NCBI GenBank assembly: GCA_033557685.1 | Contig: JAWQRN010000278.1 | Location: 1-32,322 of the forward strand | Length of the DNA: 32,322 bases | From: Sperchopsis tessellata | Taxonomy: Eukaryota; Arthropoda; Insecta; Coleoptera; Hydrophilidae | Reading direction: 5' to 3' | Part shown: one piece after another, positions 10,503-21,419 of the stretch | How the letters are laid out: each line of letters opens with the position of its first letter | Numbering within the stretch: the first letter of the stretch is position 1 | Position numbers and translations under genes: made by a program | The notes under the pieces: model-generated | Seen by the model: the letters and a program-made list of their open reading frames with translations, nothing else | What the model was told of the DNA's origin: nothing | Databases searched by the model: none

Positions 10503-10842
10503 GAAAGAAATACAAATTGTCTACAAATAAATTAATATTATGTTTGTTTGTCTACTGGTTTCGATGCAGCACGCCTTATCCGCAGGACAAACTAGTAATA
10601 AAGACAATAAAATCAATAAAATACTAAAACAAAGGACAATATATATATGTTAATCTTGGTAACATGAATTTATGCCCGAGACATTTTCGCAAGTGTCCTT
10701 TGTTTTAGTGTTTTATTGATTGTCTTGTCTTTATTAATAGTTTGTTCAGAGGATAAGGTGTGATGCCTCGAAACTGGTATCTCTACGGGTTTCGAAGTAA
10801 TAAAATTATTATTAAATAGTAGACAATTGTTGTTTCTATTCT
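10503..10842. mobile_element. Foldback/MITE-like long inverted repeat
   Basis: Two arms of roughly 135-150 bases (about 10503-10639 and 10694-10842) are inverted copies separated by about 55 bases. The left arm contains ACTGGTTTCGATGCAGCACG, CCTTATCCGCAGGACAAACT, AGTAATAAAGACAATAAAAT and ACTAAAACAAAGGACA. The right arm carries their reverse complements with scattered changes (TGTCCTTTGTTTTAGTG, GTTTGTTCAGAGGATAAGG, CCTCGAAACTGG). The outer parts also match (AATTGTCTAC against GTAGACAATT). No coding capacity. This is a non-autonomous element, either a foldback transposon or an inverted pair of the same terminal repeat. The parent family is not identified. Confidence 0.8.
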
Positions 10843-12382
10843 TTTAAGATGATTATAATAAAATTCAAGCGAAAAATATATTATATGATTAGGTTTGATT
10901 TAAATCCTTTTTAAAATCTGTGTTTACCATCCTTTTCTACGGTGGCCAGTTTCATGTTTATTATATTTAAAGTCGTAGCGATAGGCCTCGAAATGTGAAT
11001 ACTGTATCCTCCTATCCTATTTACGTATTTAATTTACCATTTTATGGAATCGTTAAGTTAGTTGTTCTGAATCTAGCATAATTGTTTCTCATTTATATTA
11101 ACGTGGTTTTTCAGGATTATTCCTGGATGATAGAAAAACAAAATAACTGATGCATTAAATCACATATATTACGCAAGAGCAGTATTAATTGACCAAAATA
11201 AAGCCATTGATAACTTCTGATATTATGAGTATGAATCGATAAAACTACATAATCATTAATTCAGAGTAAATTTTATGATCCTCGATTTTAACTGCAAACT
11301 TAATCAATATCGAGTATACAGTAATAGCTTCCGCTCGTGATATCCAAGCTGCAGTCGGTAGTTAATGTATTTAGGAATTGTTCAAGTCTTAATTACTAGG
11401 TGTGTAAAACATGTCTATTTTTGGCTATAAATATATGCTGGTGAACATCGAGGAATTATCTCGGTGTGTCATTTGACAGCAAGCTATCCTGGAACTTGTG
11501 ACTGCGATCAAAGCTAAACAAAGTTGGAGCTCACTACGGCAAATCGACTAATGAGGACCAGGATACAGTAATCTTGGCAACTAAATCGAACGCCAGTTGA
11601 TGAGCGCTAAAATCAATTGCCAAACTGCAAACTATTTAAAATAAAGTACTTTGGAAGATCATGTTACGCATTCTGCAAGAATTTCAATTAATTTTAGAGA
11701 TTTGAAGGTACACACGTTAACGCATTTTTGTTACTGCATCAAGTCACGCCTTATCATTGTCGGACTTAATCGTTCCTTGTGTTCTTATAACCTACTTGAT
11801 GAACTTCATAACCGTCCCATAGTAGTATTTTTGCACGTCTAACACACGTTTTGCATCTTATTTCGAAGTCAAGACAGCCATGCCTAATGTATTTTAATAA
11901 ACCGAGTACTGTTTAATTCCTCGTAAGAAAATAAGTAAAACTTTAATTATGACACAGCATTTTTGATATTGGCATAACTTTGTTAATATACGGTTTCCAG
12001 GGTTAGTAACTAAAAGTGAATTGTTTCCGCTCTGAATCTTTCTCAATGTAGATAAAATAACTGACATAAAATATGGAACACTGGTAAGTTATTATGTAAT
12101 TTACTCCATTTTAATACATTATGTTAGGTTAATGAAGGAAGTAAATGATTAAAATATTGTTACGAACGTTACCGATTAACTAATTCTAAACATCACTTAC
12201 AAATTTATTTGTAAACTTAAATCTATATATTAACTTATGACTAGATGTTTCACAAAACTGAGATGGCTATGATATTTACCATCTATTTTGACTCTTTTGG
12301 TCTGTCAATGCAACCCTTTGAAAACGTCTTCAAGAACTAGTGTGAATAGCTTGAGCGATATTGCATCTCTTGAATGTGTGTT

Positions 12383-12385
<3 letters not shown>
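10843..12385. other. Unassigned AT-rich stretch
   Basis: No supported gene on either strand. The open frame at 11651-11842 (63 codons) has no recognisable motif and is probably chance. TATAAATA at 11426-11433 lies in a locally GC-richer 250-base patch ending in AATAAAG at 11641; the patch could be an old solo LTR or a unique sequence, but paired ends were not found. Confidence 0.4.

Positions 12386-12449
<64 letters not shown>
12386..12449. repeat. (TA)n microsatellite, about 32 units
   Basis: Uninterrupted TA dinucleotide tract, the longest of five in the window. A minus-strand open frame across it (runs of Ile-Tyr) is an artefact of the repeat. Confidence 0.97.
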
Positions 12450-12452
<3 letters not shown>

Positions 12453-13229
12453 ATATAATCAGTATGTACCTCTAAAATCAAGGGGATTTGACGGGCAAGA
12501 AAAACACGAAAGTCAAAAACCAAAAATACCTCATGCAACAGTATACCGTATGCATTGTTAGTAATTGATCTTCTTCCTTAAACTATTAGTACCAAGTTGA
12601 TCGTGAAGTATCAAAGCGGTACCTTAAAACTAATACTTTTGGCTCGTTGTTCTCGGTTTTCTTCAATCCGCGCTCTATAGTTGCCTCCCAATTGGTTGAT
12701 TTTCGAGCCGTATGATTTTTACTTATCTGGTTACAATTCGTATGTTTATGCTCATAGGTATGTTAATTTACTCAAGCGGACACAAAAGAATTAAACTGGA
12801 ATACAGTAAATCATTAAATACCTTGAAAAGATTCTGATAACAAATGCCAAGAACGAAACAATAGATTAAGGTAAAAGGAAATTGCTGGATTTTGCAACTT
12901 AGTGAATAATGAGTCACTCCATCTGGGTGTTAATTTTGTATGCCACTTAGTTTGTCAAATTTAACAAGAACTAGAAGAAGAATATACATTTAACAGTATA
13001 CAAAAAGTACATTTATGAATGGGGTCATGTATAGCAAATTATGTCAAAAAACAATATAATGAATTAATATACAAACAATATTTTAAAATAATGAGCAAAC
13101 ACTCAGTGCTAATATTACATTTTTACAGCATTTGATAAATTCATCAATAGTATAATACTCAAAATCACATCAGAAACTTGAACAATATTCTTTTTAGTCC
13201 ACAAAACGTGTTGGTCTGACTTATAAATG
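12450..13229. other. Unassigned AT-rich stretch
   Basis: No protein similarity, RNA gene or long repeat could be seen. A GC-richer patch at about 12650-12720 has no identifiable function. Confidence 0.4.
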
Positions 13230-14030
13230 GTGGTATATGGTTGAAAAGAAAAAGACACATGTAATAGAAACCATCTTCATGGCTTCAGTCTGTGGATGGC
13301 ATAAGCATAATTACCTCTACCCCTCGTGTAGTACTCGTGTCCAAATTTGTTTTCAGTAAAACAAGAAAGATTACACCCACTCCAGAGCATGCCCCCTTAG
13401 GCCGTACTTACCAAGTTTGGACAGTAGAGTACCGTGGTCCATGTAGTCAAAGGCACGAGATAGATCGATACAATTTGCAATTCACAGTTGGTTCCTTTCC
13501 ATCGCATGTTTAATAAGTTTTGTAAAATCAAAAATGGTAGTATCCACACTTCTTTCTTTCAGAAAACCATGCTATTGACGACAGAAAACGCTCAAAAATC
13601 TCAATATTCGCTTAGAGGCAGGGATTTCGAAGACTTTTGAAAAAACTGAGAGTAAAGCTATGGGTCTGTAATTGAAAACATTGCTACGAATACCTTTTTT
13701 AAAAATTGGTCTAATCAACGCAAATTTAATGCTTTTAAACTTACCAGATTTGAACCATTCATTTCTCATATGACACAGAGTATTAACAACACCTAATTCC
13801 ATCGTTTTTTTAGTAAAATAGATGGTATGTCATCTACACCAGTGTTAAATTTAGATTTTAAGTGCATTATTATGTTATAAACTTCGCTGGGCGTTGTAGG
13901 AGAAAGGAACAGATTAGATTCTAGATGCTCAGTATCATATACAGTTGAAATGGAAGTTTTGCTATCTAAAGATGCAGCAAAGTCTGTAGAGTGAACCCCT
14001 CTCCAAGATAACATTGCCATAATTTGATAA
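13230..14030 (-). mobile_element. CR1/jockey-like LINE reverse transcriptase fragment
   Basis: Minus-strand reading from 14020: TPSEVYNIIMHLKSKFNTGVDDIP with a mutated Lys-Ser palm entry, then from 13802 LIRPIFKKG and VFNYRPIALLSVFSKVFEI, the RT1-RT2 blocks. On a shifted frame at about 13520-13390 comes CIDLSRAFDYMDHGTLLSKL with GKYGLRGHALEWV, then YYTRGVEV, where the fragment fades out. The YADD block and the C-terminus are missing, and no endonuclease is found upstream. It belongs to the same broad group as the LINE at 1778-3222 but to a different copy or family. At least three frame disruptions; inactive. Confidence 0.82.
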
Positions 14031-14154
14031 AGAAGGATTGTTTAAAATTTCCTTAAATGTGGCTCAAACGCTCTTCGACCTATTCTCTGAATTTAATATT
14101 TAATTTGAATAGTACCTTTGTTTTTCCTCGAAAGAAATCTTATTATATCGTATT

Positions 14155-16576
14155 AAATGTACTGGATTGGAAGACATAATGGGGATGCATGGAGATCCGA
14201 CCAAAAATAATAACAGACAGAAACAGACTCATAGATTTTGCATAGTAAATGATTTGAGAATTTTAAATACACTATATGCTCATAAGGAAATTCATAAATA
14301 CACTATAGAATAAAGAAGCAGAAATGATCAATCGTTGATTGAACATTTTCCTTACTATCAATGAGCACAGAAAGGAAGTAATGGATATGAGAGTAAGAAG
14401 GGGTAGCAAAATTGGAAATTACCACTATCTAGTAACAGCAACAATAAAAATGAATGAGAAGAAGACAAAAGAAAGACGGAAGACTACTAAGATAGAAACA
14501 AAAACAGTGAAGTTTAAAATTGACAAATTAAAGGATAAGAGAATAAATAAGAAACACTTAACTGGATATAAACAATGTAGAAGAATTGTGGAGTACCTTT
14601 AAACTAATAATAATAAAAGCAACAAAGCGTGCATGTGGTACAATCAGAATTGCACTGAACAGAAAACAAACTCATTGGTGGAACAAGAAGTTAAAGAATA
14701 AATAAAAAAGAAGAAACAAAAATGGAAGCAGTTCCTAAACACAAAGAAAGAAAAAAACTACGACAACAACAAAAGACAAAAAAAACAAAAGAAGTGATAA
14801 AGAAATGAAAAGAGAGGTCATAAGAAGATTTTGGAAACACACTAGAGGTAAACTTCAAGGAAAATCAACAGTTATTTTACAGAACTCTTAAAACCTGCAA
14901 TAAAGAAGACTAAATAACTTTAAAACAGCTAAAGGATAGTAAAGAGAAATAATGAGAAGATAGAAGGAGCATTTCGAAGAATTATTGGAAGAAAAGCAAA
15001 GTACTGAAGAAGAAGAAAATGAGAATCTTGAGCTTGAGAGCACAACAGTAAACATAGAAGCAGAAGTTATAACAGGAGAGGAAATGAAATTATTACTCAA
15101 AAGGCTAAGAATTGGCAAAGCATCAGGGCATGACAATATAAAATCAGAGCAGTTAAAGCATGGCTGAAGAAGGAGAAAAATTATTATTAGAGATGATAAA
15201 TAGAATATGGGAACTGGGAAAAATACCAAAAGATTGCGAAAAAACAGTTGTACTTCCTACACACAAAAAGGGAGATATCTACAACTGTAACAATTACAGA
15301 GGAATATCCTTAATATATACAAATGCTAAAATATACGAGGAAATAATAGGAGGCAAGCTCAGACAGTGGAAGCAAAAATGGAGAGGGCTCAAAGCGGATT
15401 TAGAAAGGGACATTCAACACAGGATCACATATTGACAATAAGGAAACTCACAGAAAAGATAATGTCACAGGACAGCAAACTATACATAGTATTCATAGAC
15501 CTAGAGAAAGTATTCGACAAAGTGGCACGGAAACGGATGTGGGAAATACTAGAGGAATGGAATATATGTGGGCAAATACTGAAGGCAATTAAAAGCATAT
15601 ATAAAATGACATCTAACTACATAAGAGCGAGTAACGAAAGATTAGAAGAGTTTAAGACAGGGAGGAGCACTAAGCCCCAAGCAATTTATTGTGTTCTTGG
15701 ACACCATAGTAAAGAAGATAAAGGATAAAACAAAACAAGTGGAGGTAGGATACCTTGACCTAATAAGAACAACAGTAGCGGTGTGTGCTTTTGCTGATGA
15801 CCTTGCAGTACTAGCAAAGAGTGAAAAAGAACTTCAACGCAATATAAATGTATGGAATGAGGAATTCAGCAGGCAATGCATGACTATAAAAGCAGTAAAG
15901 ACAAAATCATAGTAATAGTGAGAGAAGAAGTAACAACAGACATAAAGATAAATGGAAAAGTATGAACAGGTGGAATCATTTAGTAGTTTAGAGGAATAAA
16001 AGAAATAACAGGATAAAGGCAGCAAACAGGAGTTACTATGCTATAAATAAGACAATTCTCAGCAACGAACACGTATCGAAAATGTCTAAAATGACACAAT
16101 ACAACACGATATACAGACCAGTACTAATATATGGGAGTGAGATATGGTTGCTGAATCAGAGATAAAAAGCAAAATTCAGGCGGTAAAAATGAGATACTTA
16201 AGAAAGGTGGAAGGGGTCACAAGGATAGACAGGATGAGAAATGATCAGATAAGTATACAGCTGCAAATAGAAGGAGTACTGAATATTATAGAATAGAAAC
16301 AACTGGAATGTTACGGTCACCTAATAAGAATACCAAAGGATAGACAAACGAAATAGTATGGAGAACAAGAATACTAAGAAAGAAGAAAAGTGAAAGACCA
16401 CAGAAAGCTTGGGAGAATAACATAGAGGAAATACTAGATAGAAGCAACATTGGATGTCAACAGGTAAGAGAAAAGGCAAGGAACAGGAAACAATGGAATT
16501 AATTGATAAAGAGAATTGACTAGAGAAGAGAGGAAAATTATCTCGACCTTCAAAAGGGTAAAAGAGATGTAAAAAG

Positions 16577-16620
<44 letters not shown>
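14155..16620 (+). mobile_element. RTE-like LINE, endonuclease C-terminus through 3' end
   Basis: Begins inside the APE endonuclease (FCIVNDLRILNTLYAHKEIH at about 14240-14300; NYHYLVTATIKMN at about 14424-14460 replaces the usual SDHYLV). A Lys-rich linker follows. The reverse transcriptase starts about 15085: RLRIGKASGHDNIKSEQLKH, GKIPKDCEKTVV, HKKGDIYNCNNYRGISLI, RAQSGFRKGHSTQDHIL, FIDLEKVFDKVARKRMWEIL and CAFADDLAVLAKSEKELQ (ADD intact at about 15790-15810). The tail includes YMGVRYGC near 16130 and ILRKKKSERPQKAWENNIEE at about 16370-16430, ending KARNRKQWN at 16500. About 70 bases of 3' UTR run straight into a (TA)n tract at 16579, consistent with a LINE tail that grew into a microsatellite. 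Related to, but clearly diverged from, the minus-strand copy at 19465-20530. Stops at many points; inactive. Confidence 0.85.
16579..16619. repeat. (TA)n microsatellite at LINE 3' end
   Basis: About 20 TA units directly after the LINE 3' UTR. Its position suggests that it started as the retrotransposon tail. Confidence 0.95.
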
Positions 16621-16623
<3 letters not shown>

Positions 16624-18161
16624 TGTAATGGACTTCCACGGTTATTATCTGTATGAAAGTTGTTTCCGGGTGTAAACAATATTCATACTTATTATATCGT
16701 GATTTTGTATCACTATATACATCACTAATACCATGGTAGTACTAGTTAAATAATATAGAATAACATAACTAAAGCCAGTCGGTAAGTATTTAAGCAGTGT
16801 TTAGCTATGGTAACAAGCGTGGGGCGATGCGAATATTTCTAAGATCTTACAAGTATAATCAGTGAACAAAATAATCAATATGTAAACATAAACTAATTTT
16901 ATTCCCATACTCATTTATTATAATATTCTACTTAGAAACTTGCTGAATATATAATAACTATCTGTAAAGTTCAGGAGGTTTATTAAGTTCCTAAGTAAGG
17001 GATATAATGACTAGTAAGCTTAAGAAGTGTGTTATTACCAGGCGCGTTTCGTGTTATTATTTTTAAATTGAAGTAAACTTCGATTCGTTATCCTCCCCCG
17101 GCAGGTTAGTTCATTAGTTGATAGTTAATATTGATCAGTTTAATAATTAAGAGACGGAACGGAATGGCTTTTGCTCAAACGGTCGATTATAAAGGCTTTG
17201 TGACAAGTTCTTGAATCATCACATTAAGTACGCACATTGTTCATTTCTGACAAGGTATGGTTCTCGCTTTTCACACGAGTTATATTCCAGTAAGTGACTA
17301 CCCTAATGAATAATAATTATTGAAACTCGTAGGTGGGTTTGCGGAGCACATGCGTCACTATATTCTTGATAGTTACTTTTGGAAAATACACAAATATTCT
17401 TTGTACGAAAAGCTCAAGTTAATTAGGGAACGTTGCCGTCTGCTGCTTTTAGGAGTGTATTCCAGTTGGAAAATTAGGTAAACAAAATGAATAAATTATC
17501 AGAGCTAAAAGTACTAATTAGTTAGATAAACAGTGGAGTTTGGTGAAGCTACTATATACATTTTATTTTGTCAATGAATGGTTAGAATTATACTAACCGT
17601 GGTTACACATTTGCATTATTTATAACAAAGTTGACGGAAAATGTGGTGAATTATCCACTTGTTGGGCATTTTATGAAAGATATTGAACATGAAAATTATA
17701 GAAGGGTTGAGAAATCTGAGGTAATGCAGGTGTACGCTAAACCTACGTCAGTTCTATCGCTGCTGCTGCAGGTGTGAATAGCGAATCTTAGAAGGTGCTG
17801 GTTGTATTTACAGGAGCTCACAATTAATAGCAAATCTGGGTTCAATTAGCTACTTTAACGGTATGTGTTGTATATCCTTACATTGCGGACTTTTGGGGGT
17901 ATATGTTTCACGAGCTGGGGTAAAGAACCAAAATAGCTTTAGGTCTTCATTATTGTCTACTATCTGTCATTTATTGGTAACTTATTCCTACCGCCGCCAC
18001 TAGCTTGATCAGCAAAATTTAGATGGTGCTGACTATTCATGATAACTCGAAGTATGTAGTTCTTATGGCTACACTCTCATTGACCTTTATTTCAACTGAT
18101 TGTGACACCCATCTAAGGTAGACCGTAGATTTTCACTTAATATCAGTGTATAATCACCATG
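16620..18161. other. Repeat-poor stretch, no coding region recognised
   Basis: This 1.5 kb has no visible transposon motif and no supported reading frame; base composition is slightly less AT-biased than its flanks. It contains the promoter-like signals described at 17188-17259. It may be unique host DNA, but that is inference from the absence of recognisable repeats. Confidence 0.4.
17188..17259 (+). promoter_or_regulatory. Candidate core promoter with short first exon
   Basis: TATAAAGG at 17188-17195 is followed, with the A at 17221 (33 bases from the first T), by an initiator-like TCACAT at 17219-17224. Downstream, CAAG/GTATGG at 17251-17260 resembles a 5' splice site, which would give a non-coding first exon of about 33 bases. 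The spacing is what insect core promoters show, but each motif is short and can arise by chance in AT-rich DNA. No coding exon was found downstream in the window. Confidence 0.25.

Positions 18162-18188
<27 letters not shown>
18162..18188. repeat. (TA)n microsatellite beside pogo terminus
   Basis: About 13 TA units followed by GTATATGTA, immediately next to the terminal repeat of the pogo-like element. Elements of this superfamily insert at TA, so insertion into the tract is a natural explanation. Confidence 0.93.
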
Positions 18189-18194
<6 letters not shown>

Positions 18195-18197
18195 GTA

Positions 18198-19460
18198 CCG
18201 TATTTGCCGGTATATAACGAGAACCGGTGTATAACGTGCATCCTAAAATTTAACCAACTTTTAAAAATTTTAAAATTAATACTACATCGAACATAATAAT
18301 TACTATATACATTTATTAAATGAAAAACATAACTTAAAACGTTTTCTCTGTTAAGTCAAATATACAAATAAAAGTCGGCTTCGCTACATTCATGACTAGA
18401 ATCTGAATCGCTACTTCTATTTCACTCTTACTCATGAATAGCATGTCATTTTCTGTGCCTTCCATTGCATTGCTAATACCTCACTTTTTGAACGACTTTA
18501 TGACAAGTTATGCATCAATTTTGTCCCACGAACTTTTAACCCATTCACACACGTCTGGAATTGTTGGCCGACGAAGTTTTCCCGACGCAGTTGTTGCAGG
18601 ATTAGGCTGTGGAATCTACTGTGTCCATTTCTCACGCAAGAACGCTTTAAAGGGTTTGTTGATCGACACATCTAACGGCTGCAATTGGCATGTTATATCC
18701 TTCAGGAATCACTGTATGTTTTGTATAAATTTGTCTTAATCGTTCTTTAATTCGTTCCGTTAAATGAGCTCGAAATTGGTCCCAAACCAACAATGATGTT
18801 TCTTTTAACAAGGCACCTGGCCTCTTATTACAAACCTAGTTTATAGAGATTTACAATCCATTTTCATCCATCGAGTCTTTAGGATGCACATGAATAAAAA
18901 CGCCATTACGAATCTTAGAAAAGTTGGCAATTTCGTCCTGCCTGCACAACAAAACAGAGTAACAGTATAATGGGTCTTTGCATTAGACGCGATGTCAAAC
19001 GTTAACGGAATTTTGACCATATTGGCGATGTGTTGCATATCGTAGTTAATGTTTTTCCTTGTTTTCAATAGTGAATCTCTGAAGCCAGTATTTTCTCTTC
19101 ATATTCTGCCGACAATTTTTGTGATATCCTTGTTCTTACTCACTTCCTTAAATTATTTCGTAGCATAAACCTTGTGCACCAAGGCTAAACGTTAGGCCTC
19201 TTCAATAATCATTTTTGTGGACACACTTCTATCAGATTGTCTCAGTTATAGAACTCAATTTTTAATTGTGTCTTCAAGTTCAGGCCATTCGGCTTTTTCT
19301 CCCCGACAATTTCTTTTGTCTCGATTAATAAATTGCAATTTTTCTCCTTATTTATTACAACCCCAAATTGTGCTTTCAGTTGGTGGAGAACCAAACTTCC
19401 TTGCTTCTGTATGATTGCCATTAATTTTTACATATTTAACAACTTATAATTTATACCCGG
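18198..19460 (-). mobile_element. pogo-like DNA transposon (DDE transposase), one end lost
   Basis: Minus-strand transposase relic. From 19457: VVKYVKINGNHTEARKFGSP (helix-turn-helix start), AEWPELEDTIKN, RSVSTKMIIEEA (CENP-B-type DNA-binding region), then NMVKIPLTFDIAS where the family has NMDET, so the first catalytic Asp is lost. Next: KTHYTVTLFCCAGRTKLPTF, then LLVWDQFRAHLTERIKERL (second Asp kept, about 18790-18740). A frameshifted CQLQPLDVSINKPFKAF keeps the third Asp (18670-18672), and NAMEGTENDM follows near the end. A terminal sequence CCGTATTTGCCGGTATATAA begins at 18198 after a TA and contains two copies of CCGGTRTATAACG. The partner terminus is not found: the 5' side meets LINE sequence at about 19460. 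Inactive. Confidence 0.85.
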
Positions 19461-19464
19461 TAGT

Positions 19465-20530
19465 GTATGTCGCTCTTTTCGTAGACAGTCTCAGTACCTT
19501 CTACCTCTATATCTTTCCTTTATTTTGCTACTGCCATTACTTTTTTTTTCTTTTGTTCAATTTCAATCCATAATCATTTCAAATAATCAGAATTTCTCGT
19601 AGGTGCTACTTACTATCAGTGACAATAGCGATATCATCAGCGAATGCGCATTCTGTGATATTCACACTCTCCGTGTCTATGTGCCCTACACACATTGTTC
19701 TTCTTCCTTTATTCGCTTCCTTAATAATTTCATAGAATAATGTTATGAATAGTACAGGACACAGCGCCCTCCTTGTGCAACTCCTTCTTTCGCTCTAAAT
19801 GCTTCCGATTTCATATTTTTGCTTGTTACACTATTTCTTGTATCTCTGTATAAGCGTTGTACCACTCTTACTAGCTTTTTATTCACATTCCGTTTCTTCA
19901 GGCTTTCCTTTGGCTTTTTCCTTGATACTTTCTCAAAAGCCTATTCCATGTCCATAAACGCTAAATATACTACATTCCCTTCCTCCACAATCATACTCAT
20001 GATTTGCTTTAACGTGAAGATGTGGTATTGAATACTTCCTTCTCTCCTAAATCCACTTTGAGCCTCTATCAGCATTGGCTCTACTATTTTTCTTAGTTTT
20101 TTTCTCTAGTATTTGTTAATATAATTTCGTTACTGTACCCTCTATAATTATCTCTATTGTCTCCCTTCTTATATATTGATTCTATTATCCCCATCTCCCA
20201 GTCTTTTGGTATCTTCTCTTATTCGCATACTTGATTAAATATTTCCAGTAGCATTTGTTGTCCTCCCTCTTCCACATTTTTCACCATCTCCGCTGATATA
20301 TTGTCTTGCCCGGGTGCCTTTCCTTTCTTCAGTCTATTTATCGCTTCATTTAACTCTTCCACCGTTATTCCCTCCACCTCTGTATCTATGTTTTCCTTTC
20401 TATATTCATTTACTAGTTTTTCTTGCTCTTCTATCTCATCTTCTTCTCCCAGTATAATTAACATACTTACAATTAAACATTCACTTTTCTTCCACCGATT
20501 GCTGCTCATCACGGACATTCATTATCAATG
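19465..20530 (-). mobile_element. RTE-like LINE fragment (reverse transcriptase)
   Basis: Read on the minus strand from 20518: VEGITVEELNEAINRLKKGK, APGQDNISAEMVKN and MLLEIFNQVCE. On broken frames IPKDWEMGIIESIYKKGDN, NYRG, IEAQSGFRREGSIQYHIFTL, FMDMEAFEKVS-like residues at about 19960-19930, and AFRAKEGVAQGG at about 19800-19770 lead to the palm. Near 19560-19480 come YGLKLNKRKKKVMAVAK and KDIEVEGTETVY. The catalytic ADD block is degraded (AHSLMISL at about 19650-19620). The fragment ends about 19465 against the pogo-like relic. It has the same block order as the plus-strand copy at 14155-16620 but is diverged from it. Inactive. Confidence 0.82.
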
Positions 20531-20581
20531 AAAGAATATATTATTACTTATGTAGCATTTGCGCCTATATGTAATTTTATT

Positions 20582-20612
20582 CCTAATATTTCTTTTTTTT
20601 TCTCAGGTGAGT
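20582..20612 (+). promoter_or_regulatory. Candidate recursive splice site (juxtaposed 3' and 5' splice sites)
   Basis: CTAAT at 20583-20587 (branch-point-like) is followed by TTTCTTTTTTTTTCTCAG ending at 20606, and immediately by GTGAGT at 20607-20612. A pyrimidine tract plus CAG abutting GTRAGT, with no exon between them, is the layout of ratchet points in very long insect introns. Chance occurrence in T-rich DNA is possible: a weaker example is seen on the minus strand at about 2212-2230. Confidence 0.3.
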
Positions 20613-21419
20613 AATACCAAAATTATCCTTATACCCTGGATACATCACAAGCTTAAAGTTAAGGTAAAATATTTTTTTATGTATTAATATTCCTTGTAAA
20701 TTTCTTAATAGGTATTTCTAACGTTTATATACTTGTTTAAGTAAAATATTTAAAATTTTCTTAATAATCTGTAATAAGGGTTCAGTACGACCGACTTTTT
20801 GATGATCTTGGGAAATTGTCAACCAAGACTAAACCACTGATCTAAAATTCACATAGTTTTCTTTAAGTTTTGTAGTTAGTAGTTCAATTACGCTTTAGAT
20901 CATCGAATATAAATAAATATTGTGGTAAGACAAAAACTGTTTGTTTACTTTGAACAGTATAAAAAACAAACAATTTTATATTAAATTCTAATCAGGCTTA
21001 TAATATTAAAAAAAAATACAGTTTTTAAAAAGCGCAGATCGCATAGAGCTGCGAAGTTGTTCAGTTGGAGGCAAACTTTCGCAACAAAAATAATTTTAAA
21101 AGCTTAAAAATTTAATTAACTGTAACTCTTTCTGGAAAAAATTTAGATTTTCATTTTCCAATATTTTGGTAATTTAAAGCTGTGTTTCTAAACCTATATT
21201 TACTCGAGGCCCACACAAAATATATTTGCATCAATGGCCCCCTTCCCTCGTTAAGAGGAAACTGTGCGTTACATTTATATACAATTATTTATTTAAAATA
21301 TAATTATTAATAACACAATTTTTAAAAATGGTTAGTTTGTTAGTTATCCGACATTATTAACAATATTAGATTTAAATATTATATAAAATTAGTACAGTAC
21401 CTAACATGAAGCTAATTTT
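20613..21419. other. AT-rich stretch between LINE and hAT relic
   Basis: No gene seen. GAGGCCCACACAAAATATATT at about 21205-21225, followed by CATCAATGGCCCCCTTCCC, has the GGCCC-rich look of hAT element ends and may mark the 3' flank of the neighbouring hAT relic, but no matching copy was found on the other side. Confidence 0.4.

Noticed and set aside
11426..11480. Core promoter at TATAAATA
   Set aside because: The nearest initiator-like sequence is about 45 bases away, too far; no supporting exon signals.
12305..12538. Minus-strand 77-codon open frame
   Set aside because: Its core is Ile-Tyr repeats from the (TA)n microsatellite; no protein meaning.
14888..15229. Minus-strand 113-codon Ser/Phe-rich frame
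   Set aside because: Antisense of the Glu/Lys-rich start of the plus-strand LINE reverse transcriptase.
18434..18739. Plus-strand 101-codon open frame
   Set aside because: Antisense of the pogo-like transposase; the minus strand carries the recognisable motifs.
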